Part shown: piece after piece, positions 6,458 to 13,328 of the stretch
Layout: each line of letters starts with the position of its first letter
How positions within the stretch are numbered: position 1 is the first letter of the stretch
Assembly: GCA_052035735.1 (NCBI GenBank)
Contig: JBPOHI010000138.1
Span: 1-15,762 of the forward strand
Direction of reading: 5' to 3'
DNA length: 15,762 nt
Origin: JAGPDF01 sp052035735
GTDB lineage: Bacteria > Acidobacteriota > Thermoanaerobaculia > Multivoradales > JAGPDF01
The notes under the pieces: model-generated
Database searches by the model: none
Told to the model about the DNA's origin: nothing
The model's input: the letters and a program-made list of their open reading frames with translations, nothing else
Made by a program: the position numbers and the translations under genes

Positions 6458-7792
6458 ATGTTCCGAACCTGGGTTCGCGCGGCTCGCGTTGCCGTCTTCC
6501 TCTCGATCGCGCCCGCCACGGGCGCCGTCGCATCGTCTCCAGCGGCGCCGCCCGCCGACCCTTCGGTCTGGATCACGCTCGACGACTCGGTCTTTGCCGC
6601 CGTGACGGGTGTGTTCGAGGCCGGCCCCGGCGGGGAGGTCCTGCCGTTCCTGCCGCGGCTCGCCGAGACCCGCGGTGTCATCCTCACGACCCTCCCGCAG
6701 TCGGCGCTCGAAGCGCTCTCGCAGCGGATTCATCGCGATTTCCGCCGTTGCGGCGGGTTCGTCAAGCACGAGAGTCTCGCCGAGGCGGTCGAGGCGCTGG
6801 CGCGACTCGAGCGCCCTTCGGCGCCGCTCGTGCTGCCGTTCACCATCGACCGGCCCGCCGTGGTGGCGCCGCTCGTCGCCGCCGTCGACGAGGCGGCGAT
6901 TCTCGCCACCATCACCGCGTTGTCGACGAACTTCCCGAATCGCTACCACGCTCATCCCTCGGGAACGAACGCCGCGAACGCGATCAAGGCTCAGTGGGAG
7001 GGCTATGCCGCCGGGCACGAAGGGGTCACGGTGGAGCTTTACGCGCACGTCGGAATCACTGCGCAGCCGTCGGTCGTGGCGACGATTCCGGGAACGACCT
7101 ACCCCGAGCAGATCGTCATCGTCGGTGCCCATGAGGATTCGATCCGCTCCGGTTGCTCCGGCAATCCCAACTGCACGGCGCCGGGTGCGGACGACGACGC
7201 CTCGGGGGTCGCGACGATCTCGGAGGCGCTGCGCGTCCTGCTCGCCTCCGGGATCGAGCCGCAGCGCACGATCCAGTTCATGGCCTACGCGGCGGAAGAG
7301 GTCGGCCTCGACGGCTCCGACGACATCGCGGGCGACTACGCCGCCGCCTCCCGGCAGGTCGTCGCCGTCCTGCAGCAGGACATGACCGCCTTCCAGGGAT
7401 CGCCGACGGACGTGACGCTGATCCAGGACAGCGCCTACACCAACCCCGAGCTCAACCAGTTCCTCGGGGCGATCGTCGATACCTATCTGCCGTCGCTGAC
7501 TCGCGGAACTTCGAACTGCGGCTACGGCTGTTCCGATCACGCCTCTTGGAACGTGCGCGGCTACCCGGCGGCGATGGCCTTCGAAGCGCCCTATCCCGGC
7601 TCCTACAACACCTCCCTACATACGCCCCAGGATACGGTCGCGACCTTCGGCGGCACCGCGGCGCACGCGGCGAAGTTCGCCAGGATCGCCGTGGCCTTCG
7701 CCGTCGAAGCGGCCCTCGACTGGACCCCGGACATCTTTGCCGACGGCTTCGAGGCGGCGAACCTCGACAGCTGGTCCAACGCCGCGCCCTGA
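6458..7792 (+). CDS. Secreted bacterial leucyl aminopeptidase, M28 family (M28E-like)
   Basis: A 444-residue zinc aminopeptidase that removes N-terminal, mainly hydrophobic, residues from peptides outside the cell. A signal peptide covers residues 1-26. Residues 30-150 form a propeptide-like region and the catalytic domain follows. It closely resembles the Vibrio proteolyticus aminopeptidase: VGAHEDS (222-228, zinc His225 and Asp227), APGADDDASG (241-250, bridging Asp), AYAAEEVGLDGS (276-287, catalytic Glu280 and zinc Glu281), LQQDMT (305-310, zinc Asp308) and CGYGCSDHASW (354-364, zinc His361, with Cys354 and Cys358 matching the known disulfide). All active-site residues are present. The C-terminus replaces the usual PPC domain with the tag IFADGFEAANLDSWSNAAP. 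The start at 6458 is preferred to 6344 because a signal peptide begins there and the earlier start would overlap the PilZ gene. The 3' end overlaps the convergent MFS gene by 177 bases. Confidence 0.93.
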   Translation: MFRTWVRAARVAVFLSIAPATGAVASSPAAPPADPSVWITLDDSVFAAVTGVFEAGPGGEVLPFLPRLAETRGVILTTLPQSALEALSQRIHRDFRRCGGFVKHESLAEAVEALARLERPSAPLVLPFTIDRPAVVAPLVAAVDEAAILATITALSTNFPNRYHAHPSGTNAANAIKAQWEGYAAGHEGVTVELYAHVGITAQPSVVATIPGTTYPEQIVIVGAHEDSIRSGCSGNPNCTAPGADDDASGVATISEALRVLLASGIEPQRTIQFMAYAAEEVGLDGSDDIAGDYAAASRQVVAVLQQDMTAFQGSPTDVTLIQDSAYTNPELNQFLGAIVDTYLPSLTRGTSNCGYGCSDHASWNVRGYPAAMAFEAPYPGSYNTSLHTPQDTVATFGGTAAHAAKFARIAVAFAVEAALDWTPDIFADGFEAANLDSWSNAAP

Positions 7793-9223
7793 AGGGCTGA
7801 GGCCCGGCGCGATCGCGCCGGCGGCGACCACCGCGGCGAGCAGCAGCGCCGCGGCGCCGAAGGTCGCCCGCATCCCCTCTCCGATCGCCTGCGGCGACGC
7901 CGTCGCCGGATCCGCTGTGCCTGCCGCGCTCGCGAACAGGGCGCCCAGGGCGGCGGTGCCGAGGATCAGCCCGAGATGGCGCGACAGGTTGAGCAGGCCG
8001 GAGGCGATGCCGCGATCCTGTGGCGTCACCGCCGCCAGTGCCGCGGTGTTGTTGGCAGTCTGAAACAGCGAGTAGCCGGCGGTGAGCACCACGATGGGTG
8101 CGAGGTAGCCGACGAGGCCGAGGGACGCCGGCAGCATCGCGAGCAGCGCTGCGCCCCCGGCCATGGCGATCAGCCCGCAGCGCGCCGGGAGCGCAACTCC
8201 GAGCCGGTCGGTGAGGTGTCCCGCTGGCGCCGCGGAAAGGGCGGCGACGAGCGGCCCGAGGCTCATTGCGAGGCCCGCGGAACCCGCCGCGAGGCCGAGC
8301 GCGACGGAGAGATAGAACGGCCCGACCAGCAGCGTCGCCATGATCACGGTCGAGACCAGCGCGTTCTGCGCGAGACTGCCGCCGAGCGCCGTCCCGCGGA
8401 AGAGCGCCAGCCGGACGAGCGGTGCCGGCGACCGCAGCTCGACGTAGACGAAGGCCGCCAGTCCGCAGGCGGCGCCGGCGAAGAGCATGAGGTTCGTCGC
8501 ATCCCGGGGTCCATCGTGCGGCGCCAGGGCGAGAGAGAAGGCAGCCAGAGTGACCGCCAGAAGCAGCAGTCCGCGGAGATCGAAGTCGGCGGCGTTTGCA
8601 TCGTGGCGCCGCACGGGGGCGGGCAGGTGGCGCCGCACGAGAAAGGACGCTGCGACGCCGAGCGGCACCTGGACGAGGAAGATCGCCCGCCAGCCGACCG
8701 TGGCGGTCAGGGCGCCGCCCAGAGAGGGCCCGAGCGCCGTGCCGACCGCCGACATCGATCCGAGGAGTCCGAGCGCGCTGCCCAATCGCGCCGGGGGAGC
8801 GATCTCACCGACCGAGGCGAGCGCGAGCGCCACGAGGAGCGCGGCGCCCAAGCCCTGGACTGCGCGCGCCGCGACCAGCCAGCCCAGGGTCGGGGCGAGG
8901 CCGCAGGCCAGCGCGGCCGCCGAGTAGATGGCGAGGCCGGCGAGCAGCAGGCGCCTGCGCCCGGCGAGATCGCCGAGCCTGCCGGCGCCCACCACCAGCG
9001 TCGTGAGGGAGAGCAGGTAGGCGAGCACGACCCATTGGACGTCGCTGAAGGAGGCGGCGAACGCCTGTGCCAGGGTCGGCAGGGCGACGTTCGCGATGCT
9101 CGTGCCGAGCGACGAGAGCAGGGCGGAGAGCGCCAGGCCGGCGAGGGCCCAGCGGTTCGTCGGCAGGGGGAGAGGGGCGGCCGGTGCCGCTCCCGGCAGC
9201 GAAACTGGCGATGGCTCTGTCAT
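7616..9223 (-). CDS. MFS exporter, DHA2 (14-TM, EmrB/QacA-like) family
   Basis: A 535-residue inner-membrane proton-coupled exporter. I count 14 hydrophobic helices, the hallmark of the DHA2 drug:H+ antiporter group. The first helix ends ANVALPTLAQAF, the counterpart of the DHA2 motif D1. Motif A after helix 2 is GRLGDLAGRRRLLLAG, and motif C in helix 5 is GTALGPSLGG. The substrate cannot be read from sequence. The start at 9223 (MTEPSP) is chosen over an upstream in-frame start at 9337, which would run across the divergent LysR gene. The last 62 residues, after the final helix (from GLSPSGRG), are hydrophilic and unlike MFS tails; nearly all of them are encoded antisense to the 3' end of the aminopeptidase gene. 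The divergent LysR-type regulator 94 bases away is the probable controller. Confidence 0.92.
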   Translation of the reverse strand: MTEPSPVSLPGAAPAAPLPLPTNRWALAGLALSALLSSLGTSIANVALPTLAQAFAASFSDVQWVVLAYLLSLTTLVVGAGRLGDLAGRRRLLLAGLAIYSAAALACGLAPTLGWLVAARAVQGLGAALLVALALASVGEIAPPARLGSALGLLGSMSAVGTALGPSLGGALTATVGWRAIFLVQVPLGVAASFLVRRHLPAPVRRHDANAADFDLRGLLLLAVTLAAFSLALAPHDGPRDATNLMLFAGAACGLAAFVYVELRSPAPLVRLALFRGTALGGSLAQNALVSTVIMATLLVGPFYLSVALGLAAGSAGLAMSLGPLVAALSAAPAGHLTDRLGVALPARCGLIAMAGGAALLAMLPASLGLVGYLAPIVVLTAGYSLFQTANNTAALAAVTPQDRGIASGLLNLSRHLGLILGTAALGALFASAAGTADPATASPQAIGEGMRATFGAAALLLAAVVAAGAIAPGLSPSGRGVGPAVEVRRLEAVGKDVRGPVEGRFDGEGHGDPGELRRVRRGAAEGRDRILGRM

Positions 9224-9236
9224 GGGTGCAAGGTAG

Positions 9237-9248
9237 TTCCGGACGGAA
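9237..9248. promoter_or_regulatory. Dyad TTCCG-GA-CGGAA upstream of the MFS gene
   Basis: A perfect 5-bp inverted repeat with a two-base spacer lies 13 bases upstream of the MFS start codon, within the 94-base MFS/LysR divergent spacer. LysR-type regulators bind such spacers, but the classic T-N11-A form is not obvious here, so assignment is tentative. Confidence 0.3.
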
Positions 9249-9270
9249 CAGGGCGCAAGACGCAAGCGAT

Positions 9271-9285
9271 GCAATCCAGAGTTGC
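9271..9285. promoter_or_regulatory. Dyad GCAA-N7-TTGC in the MFS/LysR spacer
   Basis: Inverted arms GCAA and TTGC are separated by seven bases, giving a 15-base dyad of about the size of a LysR-type box. It lies midway between the divergent starts. A direct repeat CGCAAG (9254-9259 and 9261-9266) is adjacent. These are candidate binding sites for the LysR-type regulator, from position and symmetry only. Confidence 0.3.
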
Positions 9286-9317
9286 GCGAAACGCCATAGT
9301 CGAAATAGCCTCCGGCG

Positions 9318-10217
9318 ATGGCCGACCCGGATCTCAACCTGCTCTACACGCTGGAAGCGCTCCTCGCAGAGGGCAGCGTCACGCGCGCCGGACGCAAGCT
9401 GCGCCTCAGTCCCTCGGCGATGAGCCGGGCGCTGGCGCGCCTGCGGCGAACGACCGGCGATCCGCTGCTCGTGCGCGCCGGCCGCGGGCTCGTGCCTTCA
9501 CCGCGGGCGCTGGCGCTTCGCGACAGGGTCGGGCCGCTCCTCGAAGAGGTCGCGGCGGCGCTGCGGCCGGAGCGGACGCTCGATCTCGCGCGGCTCGAGC
9601 GGGTCTTCACCCTGCGCACGCGCGACGGATTCGTCGAGAACTTCGGGCCCGCGCTCCTCGCCCGCCTCGGCACGGAGGCCCCGGGCGTGCGGCTCCGCTT
9701 CGTGCAGAAGCTCGACCGCGACGCCGCTCCGCTGCGCGAGGGACGGGTCGACCTGGAGACCGGCGTGGTCGCGCGGGCGACCGGTCCCGAGCTCCGCGCG
9801 CGAGCGCTCTTCCGCGACCGTTTCGTCGGCGCGGTGCGCGCCGGACATCCGCTGTCGCGCGGCCGGGTGACCGCCGCCCGCTACGCGGCGGGGCGTCACA
9901 TCGACGGCACGCGCCAGGGCGCCGGCGAGACGCCGGTCGATGCAGCACTGGCGCTCCGCGGGCTCGAACGCGCCGTCGTCGCCACGGTCGACGGCTTCGC
10001 GACCGCGCTCGCTCTGGCGCGCGCCTCCGACCTCATCGCTACCGTTCCGGAGCGACACACCGGGAACCTGCGCACCGGCATGCACTCCTTTCCGTTGCCG
10101 GTCGAAACGCCGGCCCTGACCGTGTCGTTGCTCTGGCATCCGCGGCAGGACGCCGACCCCGCGCACCGGTGGCTGCGCGATTGCGTCCACGGCGTGTGCA
10201 CGGCCAAGTCGAGCTGA
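9318..10217 (+). CDS. LysR-type transcriptional regulator
   Basis: A 299-residue LysR-family regulator. The N-terminal winged helix-turn-helix spans about residues 5-64: LNLLYTLEALLAEGSVTRAG, then LRLSPSAMSRALARLRRTTG (28-47) with recognition helix around SPSAMSRAL, then DPLLVRAGRGLVPSPRA. A linker helix and a type 2 periplasmic-binding-like effector domain (about 90-285) follow; the ligand is not predictable. The gene is divergent from the MFS exporter with 94 bases between starts, the usual arrangement for a LysR regulator that controls the neighbouring transporter and itself. The ATG at 9318 sits 12 residues before conserved helix-turn-helix homology, the normal spacing for the family. No clear Shine-Dalgarno site precedes it. 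Confidence 0.92.
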   Translation: MADPDLNLLYTLEALLAEGSVTRAGRKLRLSPSAMSRALARLRRTTGDPLLVRAGRGLVPSPRALALRDRVGPLLEEVAAALRPERTLDLARLERVFTLRTRDGFVENFGPALLARLGTEAPGVRLRFVQKLDRDAAPLREGRVDLETGVVARATGPELRARALFRDRFVGAVRAGHPLSRGRVTAARYAAGRHIDGTRQGAGETPVDAALALRGLERAVVATVDGFATALALARASDLIATVPERHTGNLRTGMHSFPLPVETPALTVSLLWHPRQDADPAHRWLRDCVHGVCTAKSS

Positions 10218-10259
10218 GGGTCGGAGGCGCGAGGTCAGGCGCGTGAAGGCGCCGCGGAG

Positions 10260-10272
10260 CGGGGCGGCCCCG
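10260..10272. terminator. Weak GC hairpin between convergent LysR and mod genes
   Basis: CGGGG-CGG-CCCCG forms a 5-bp stem with a 3-base loop in the 66-base gap where the LysR gene (ends 10217) and the mod operon (ends 10284) converge. It lacks a T-tract on either strand, so it is only a possible bidirectional transcription stop. Confidence 0.2.
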
Positions 10273-10283
10273 GAGGGGGAAGG

Positions 10284-10649
10284 TCAGCCGGGTTTCGCGA
10301 GGAGGCTGCGGATCCTCGACCAGGCGTTTCGTGTTGCGGCGAGACTCTCGGCTTCGATCCGGCGGTAGAGCGCGACGACTTCGACTCCTTCGCGGGTCAG
10401 GTTCGCGCCGGCGCGGCGGCAACTCGACGTGGCAACCAGCGGTTTGCGGAAACGCCGGTTCATCGTCTCGACCAGGAGCCAGGCGCGGCGATACGACATC
10501 TCGAGCTCGCGCGCCGCGCCCGAGATCGAGCCGGCCGCCGCGATGGCTTCGAGCAGCTCGACCTTGCCGGGGCCGAGGGCGATCTCGTCGCCGTGGAGCA
10601 GGCGCCAACGCGGCAGGGTGCGTGCCTTCGTTGCTTGGGATCTGCGCAT
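10284..10649 (-). CDS. ModE-type winged-helix regulator, DNA-binding domain only
   Basis: A 121-residue protein matching the N-terminal DNA-binding domain of the molybdate regulator ModE: LGPGKVELLEAIAAAGSISG (25-44), AARELEMSYRRAWLLVETMN (45-64) and the wing region ending in ANLTREGVEVVALYRRIEAE (82-101). It lacks the C-terminal Mop/TOBE molybdate-sensing domains of full ModE, so it belongs to the short single-domain class, and any metal response must come from elsewhere. The glycine-rich wing usual in this family (GGxxGGGA) is replaced by SSCRRAGA (75-82), which is unusual. It is the last gene of the mod operon, 26 bases after modC, and probably regulates that operon. The start at 10649 is chosen because homology begins there, GGGAG lies nine bases upstream, and the longer frame back to 10967 runs inside modC. 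Confidence 0.85.
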   Translation of the reverse strand: MRRSQATKARTLPRWRLLHGDEIALGPGKVELLEAIAAAGSISGAARELEMSYRRAWLLVETMNRRFRKPLVATSSCRRAGANLTREGVEVVALYRRIEAESLAATRNAWSRIRSLLAKPG

Positions 10650-10675
10650 GACAGGAAGCTCCCGCAAGGGCGCCG

Positions 10676-11764
10676 CTATTCGAGCAGCGCGACCGATTTG
10701 ACCTGCACCCAGATTTCGCGTCCGGGCACGATGTCGAGCTCGACGGCGGCCCGTTTCGTCACCCGGGCAAGGAGACGCGAGGGGCCGACACACAGGCGCA
10801 CCACGACCGAGCTCGGATGCTCGTCGTCGGCGACCGCGTCGATCCACCCCTCGAACACGTTCTGGATGCTGGTGCGGAGCGGCGCCGCACGCGCCAGGCT
10901 CACGTCCCGCGCCAGCACGCGTACCCGCACCCGCTGCCCGACCGGGAGACCGTGATCGCGCGTCCACAGGACTCCCCCGGGAAATCCGACCCGCGCGAGA
11001 TGCCAGGTGGCATCAATCTCGTCGATCGCCCCTTCGAGCACCGTGCCGACGTCCTCGCCCAGCGCGAGCGGCAGGTCGAGACGTTGCAGCAGGTCGGTCA
11101 GCCGGCCGCTCGCGCGCACGCGTCCGCCGTCGAGCAGGACGAGGTGGTCGGCCAGCCGCGCCACCTCGTCGGCGGCGTGGCTCACGTAGAGGACGGGAAT
11201 GTCGAGCTCGTCGTGCAGGCGCTCGAGGTAGGGGAGGATCTCGCGCTTGCGTGCGGCGTCGAGCGCCGCGAGGGGCTCGTCCATGAGCAGCAGGCGAGGG
11301 GCGGTGGCGAGGGCGCGGGCGATCGCCACCCGTTGGCGCTCCCCGCCCGAGAGCTTCCCGGGCGCACGCTCGAGCAGCGACGCGAGGCCCAGCAGCTCGA
11401 TCGAGGCCTCGAGGTTGCGGCGGCGGGCGGCAGGGCTCCGCCGCTCGCCGTAGCGCAGGTTCCCGGCCACCGAGAGATGGGGGAAGAGACTCGCCTCCTG
11501 AAAGACGTATCCCAGGGGGCGGAGGTGCGTCGGCACCCAGCGCCCGCCGTCCTGCCAGGTCTCGTCACCCAGTTGGAGGCGGCCGCCGGGGGCCCGCTCG
11601 AGTCCGGCGATGCAGCGCAGGAGCGTCGTCTTGCCGGAACCCGAAGGGCCGAAGATCGCCGTCACGCCCCGGCCGGGGAGGACGAGGTCGACGTCGAGCG
11701 AGAACCTCGGCCGGTCGAGGCGGAAGCGGCAGGCCAGCTCGCGCCTGGCGGGTGCGATCGTCAA
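10676..11764 (-). CDS. modC: Molybdate ABC transporter ATP-binding protein ModC
   Basis: A 362-residue ATPase that powers molybdate import, bound to the cytoplasmic face of ModB. It has Walker A GPSGSGKT (39-46), the ModC-typical Q-loop region LGYVFQEASLFPHLSVAGNL (84-103), ABC signature LSGGE (138-142), Walker B LLLMDEP (158-164) and the D-loop ALD (167-169). A Mop/TOBE domain (about 299-362) closes the protein; such domains bind oxyanion and restrain transport. The start is a TTG at 11764 whose last bases overlap the modB stop (TTGA), with GAGGGAA upstream. The open frame extends much further 5', but that stretch lies within modB and modA in another frame. The four-base overlap implies translational coupling to modB. 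Confidence 0.95.
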   Translation of the reverse strand: MTIAPARRELACRFRLDRPRFSLDVDLVLPGRGVTAIFGPSGSGKTTLLRCIAGLERAPGGRLQLGDETWQDGGRWVPTHLRPLGYVFQEASLFPHLSVAGNLRYGERRSPAARRRNLEASIELLGLASLLERAPGKLSGGERQRVAIARALATAPRLLLMDEPLAALDAARKREILPYLERLHDELDIPVLYVSHAADEVARLADHLVLLDGGRVRASGRLTDLLQRLDLPLALGEDVGTVLEGAIDEIDATWHLARVGFPGGVLWTRDHGLPVGQRVRVRVLARDVSLARAAPLRTSIQNVFEGWIDAVADDEHPSSVVVRLCVGPSRLLARVTKRAAVELDIVPGREIWVQVKSVALLE

Positions 11765-12447
11765 CTCTTCCCTCGCGGCGAGCCGAGGCGGGATCCGTAG
11801 ACGAGCAGCAGCACCAGAAAGGCGAAGGCGAGCAGGACCGCCGCCAGACGGTGCGCTTCGCCGTACTGCAGGGCCTCGACGTGGTCGTAGATCGCCACCG
11901 AGGCGACGCGCGTGCGGCCGGGGAGGTTGCCGCCGAGCATCAGGACGACCCCGAACTCGCCGACGGTGTGGGCGAAGGTCAGGATGGCCGCGGTGAGGAA
12001 TCCGGAGCGCGCCAACGGCACGGCGACGGTGAGGAAGGCGTCGAGCGGCGAGGCGCCGAGCGTCGCGGCGACTTCGAGTGGGCGTTCGCCGACGGCCTCG
12101 AAGGCGGTCTGCAGCGGTTGTACCGCAAACGGCAGCGAGTAGAGAACCGACGCCACCACCAGGCCGCCGAAGGTGAACGGCAGGGAGCCGAGGCCGAACG
12201 CCGTCGTGAGCCGGCCGGCAGGGCCGTTCGGACCGAGCGCGAGGAGGAGGTAGAACCCCAGCACCGACGGCGGCAGGACGAGCGGCAGGGCGACGACGGC
12301 GGCGACCGGCCCCTTCCACGCCGAGCCCGTGCGCGCCAGCCACCAGGCGAGCGGCGTGCCGACGACGAGCAGGATCGCAGTGACGCTCGCAGCGAGGCGC
12401 AGCGTCAGGCCGAGTGCGACGAGGTCGCCCTGCGACAGGAAGATCAG
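11761..12447 (-). CDS. modB: Molybdate ABC transporter permease ModB
   Basis: A 228-residue inner-membrane permease forming the molybdate channel. Recognisable blocks are LALTLRL-like GLTLRLAASVTAILLVVG (13-30), TPLAWWLART (31-40), the family hallmark LPLVLPPSVLGFYLLLALG (54-72), the EAA loop that contacts ModC (EVAATLGASPLDAFLTVAVP, 125-144) and HTVGEFGVVLMLGGNLPGRT (160-179). About five transmembrane helices are visible. The frame opens at 12525 after a stop and contains no ATG, GTG or TTG before residue V62; a start there (12264) would delete conserved helices. I therefore place the start at CTG 12447, which overlaps the modA stop as CTGA and mirrors the TTGA overlap with modC. The product is certain; the start codon is inferred. 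Confidence 0.93.
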   Translation of the reverse strand: MIFLSQGDLVALGLTLRLAASVTAILLVVGTPLAWWLARTGSAWKGPVAAVVALPLVLPPSVLGFYLLLALGPNGPAGRLTTAFGLGSLPFTFGGLVVASVLYSLPFAVQPLQTAFEAVGERPLEVAATLGASPLDAFLTVAVPLARSGFLTAAILTFAHTVGEFGVVLMLGGNLPGRTRVASVAIYDHVEALQYGEAHRLAAVLLAFAFLVLLLVYGSRLGSPRGKS

Positions 12448-13226
12448 GGTCTTCTCGCGCTCTCGCCGGGGAGCGCGAAGCCGTAGCGGGCCATCGAAGC
12501 GCGTCCGGACGGACCGCCGACGAAGTCAGCGAAGCGCCGGGCGAGCGGGTTCCCGGCGCTCCGCCGGGTGACGATGAAGCCCTGTTCGAGCGGGGTGTGG
12601 AGCGCCTCCGGCACCAGGAAGTAACCGCCGCGCGCCGCGAGTTGCGGGGCGATCGCGAGCGACAGGGCGAGGATGCCGACCTGGGCGTTGCCGGACTCGA
12701 CGAACTGCGCTGTCTGGGCGATATTCTCGCCGAAGACCAGCTTGGGCTCCACTCTCTCCCATAGTCCGGCAGCGCGCAGCGCTTCTTCGGCGCGCCGGCC
12801 GTAGGGCGCATGCCGCGGATTGGCGATCGCGACGCGGGAGATCGCCGGATCGAGAAGCGACTCGAGAGTCATCCGGGACGCGTCGAGCGTGGCACTCCAG
12901 AGCACGAGGCGGCCGATGGCGTAGGGCTCGACCTCGGAAGCGGCAAGCCCGGCTGCCGCCAGTTGCCGCGGGAGCTCGATGTCGGCCGAGAAGAAGAGAT
13001 CGTAGGGAGCTCCCTGCTGGATCTGGGTGTGGAACTTCCCCGAGGAGCCGTAGACCACTTCGATGTGATCACCGGGATGGGCCGGCTCGAAAGCAGCCAC
13101 GATCTCGTCCATGGCGAATTTCAGGTCGGCGGCGGCGGCGACGGTAATCGTCTCTGCAAGGCCCGCACCGGCGAGACCCGAAGCGACGGCGAACAGCGCG
13201 AGGAGAAGCCAGCGTGGGCTGCGCAT
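12444..13226 (-). CDS. modA: Molybdate-binding periplasmic protein ModA
   Basis: A 260-residue substrate-binding protein that captures molybdate (and probably tungstate) in the periplasm and delivers it to ModBC. A Sec signal peptide covers residues 1-24 (cleavage likely after GAGLA). The mature protein starts ETITVAAAADLKFAMDEI, the normal ModA opening, and has the binding-loop motifs VVYGSSGKF (57-65), GAPYDLFFSADIELP (72-86) and IANPRHAPYGRRAEEAL. Its length is typical of the family. It heads the modABC plus modE-like operon and overlaps modB by four bases. No good Shine-Dalgarno precedes the ATG at 13226, but a TACAAT lies exactly six bases upstream, as in leaderless genes. Separated by 102 bases from the flavoprotein gene on the same strand, it probably has its own promoter. 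Confidence 0.95.
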   Translation of the reverse strand: MRSPRWLLLALFAVASGLAGAGLAETITVAAAADLKFAMDEIVAAFEPAHPGDHIEVVYGSSGKFHTQIQQGAPYDLFFSADIELPRQLAAAGLAASEVEPYAIGRLVLWSATLDASRMTLESLLDPAISRVAIANPRHAPYGRRAEEALRAAGLWERVEPKLVFGENIAQTAQFVESGNAQVGILALSLAIAPQLAARGGYFLVPEALHTPLEQGFIVTRRSAGNPLARRFADFVGGPSGRASMARYGFALPGESARRP

Positions 13227-13232
13227 CGTGCC

Positions 13233-13238
13233 ATTGTA
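13233..13238 (-). promoter_or_regulatory. Candidate -10 element TACAAT of the mod operon
   Basis: On the minus strand TACAAT (one mismatch to TATAAT) ends six bases before the modA ATG, so transcription would start at or within a base of the start codon. No clear -35 hexamer and no ModE-like palindrome were found between 13239 and 13328. Confidence 0.35.
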
Positions 13239-13273
13239 TCCCGCCGGACATTTTGACTGCGCGTCCCGGCGGG

Positions 13274-13321
13274 CCTTCGGGCGAAGGGAGAGGGGCGGTC
13301 GCGCCAGAGGGACTTCGGTCC
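13274..13321 (-). terminator. Two hairpins after the flavoprotein gene, probable terminator region
   Basis: The minus-strand flavoprotein gene ends at 13329. Just beyond it lie GGAC-N4-GTCC (13310-13321, a UUCG tetraloop if read on the plus strand) and CCTTC-N4-GAAGG (13274-13287). Both stems are perfect but short and lack a following T-tract. They occupy the 102-base gap before modA, where the upstream operon should end. Confidence 0.4.
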
Positions 13322-13328
13322 GCGCGCG

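Noticed and set aside
7976..10246. A 756-codon plus-strand open frame across the MFS and LysR genes
   Set aside because: The product is a charged, repetitive Arg/Glu/Gln/Gly string typical of antisense or out-of-frame reading; the MFS and LysR proteins explain the DNA.
11765..12811. A possible fusion, because the modC frame is open far upstream to 12811
   Set aside because: The extension reads as low-complexity Arg/Ser/Pro sequence and coincides with modB and the end of modA in their own frames; ModC homology begins right after the TTG at 11764.
13238..13253. An imperfect TGTCC...ACA dyad upstream of modA as a ModE box
   Set aside because: The arms pair only with a bulge and do not resemble the A/T-rich ModE palindrome.
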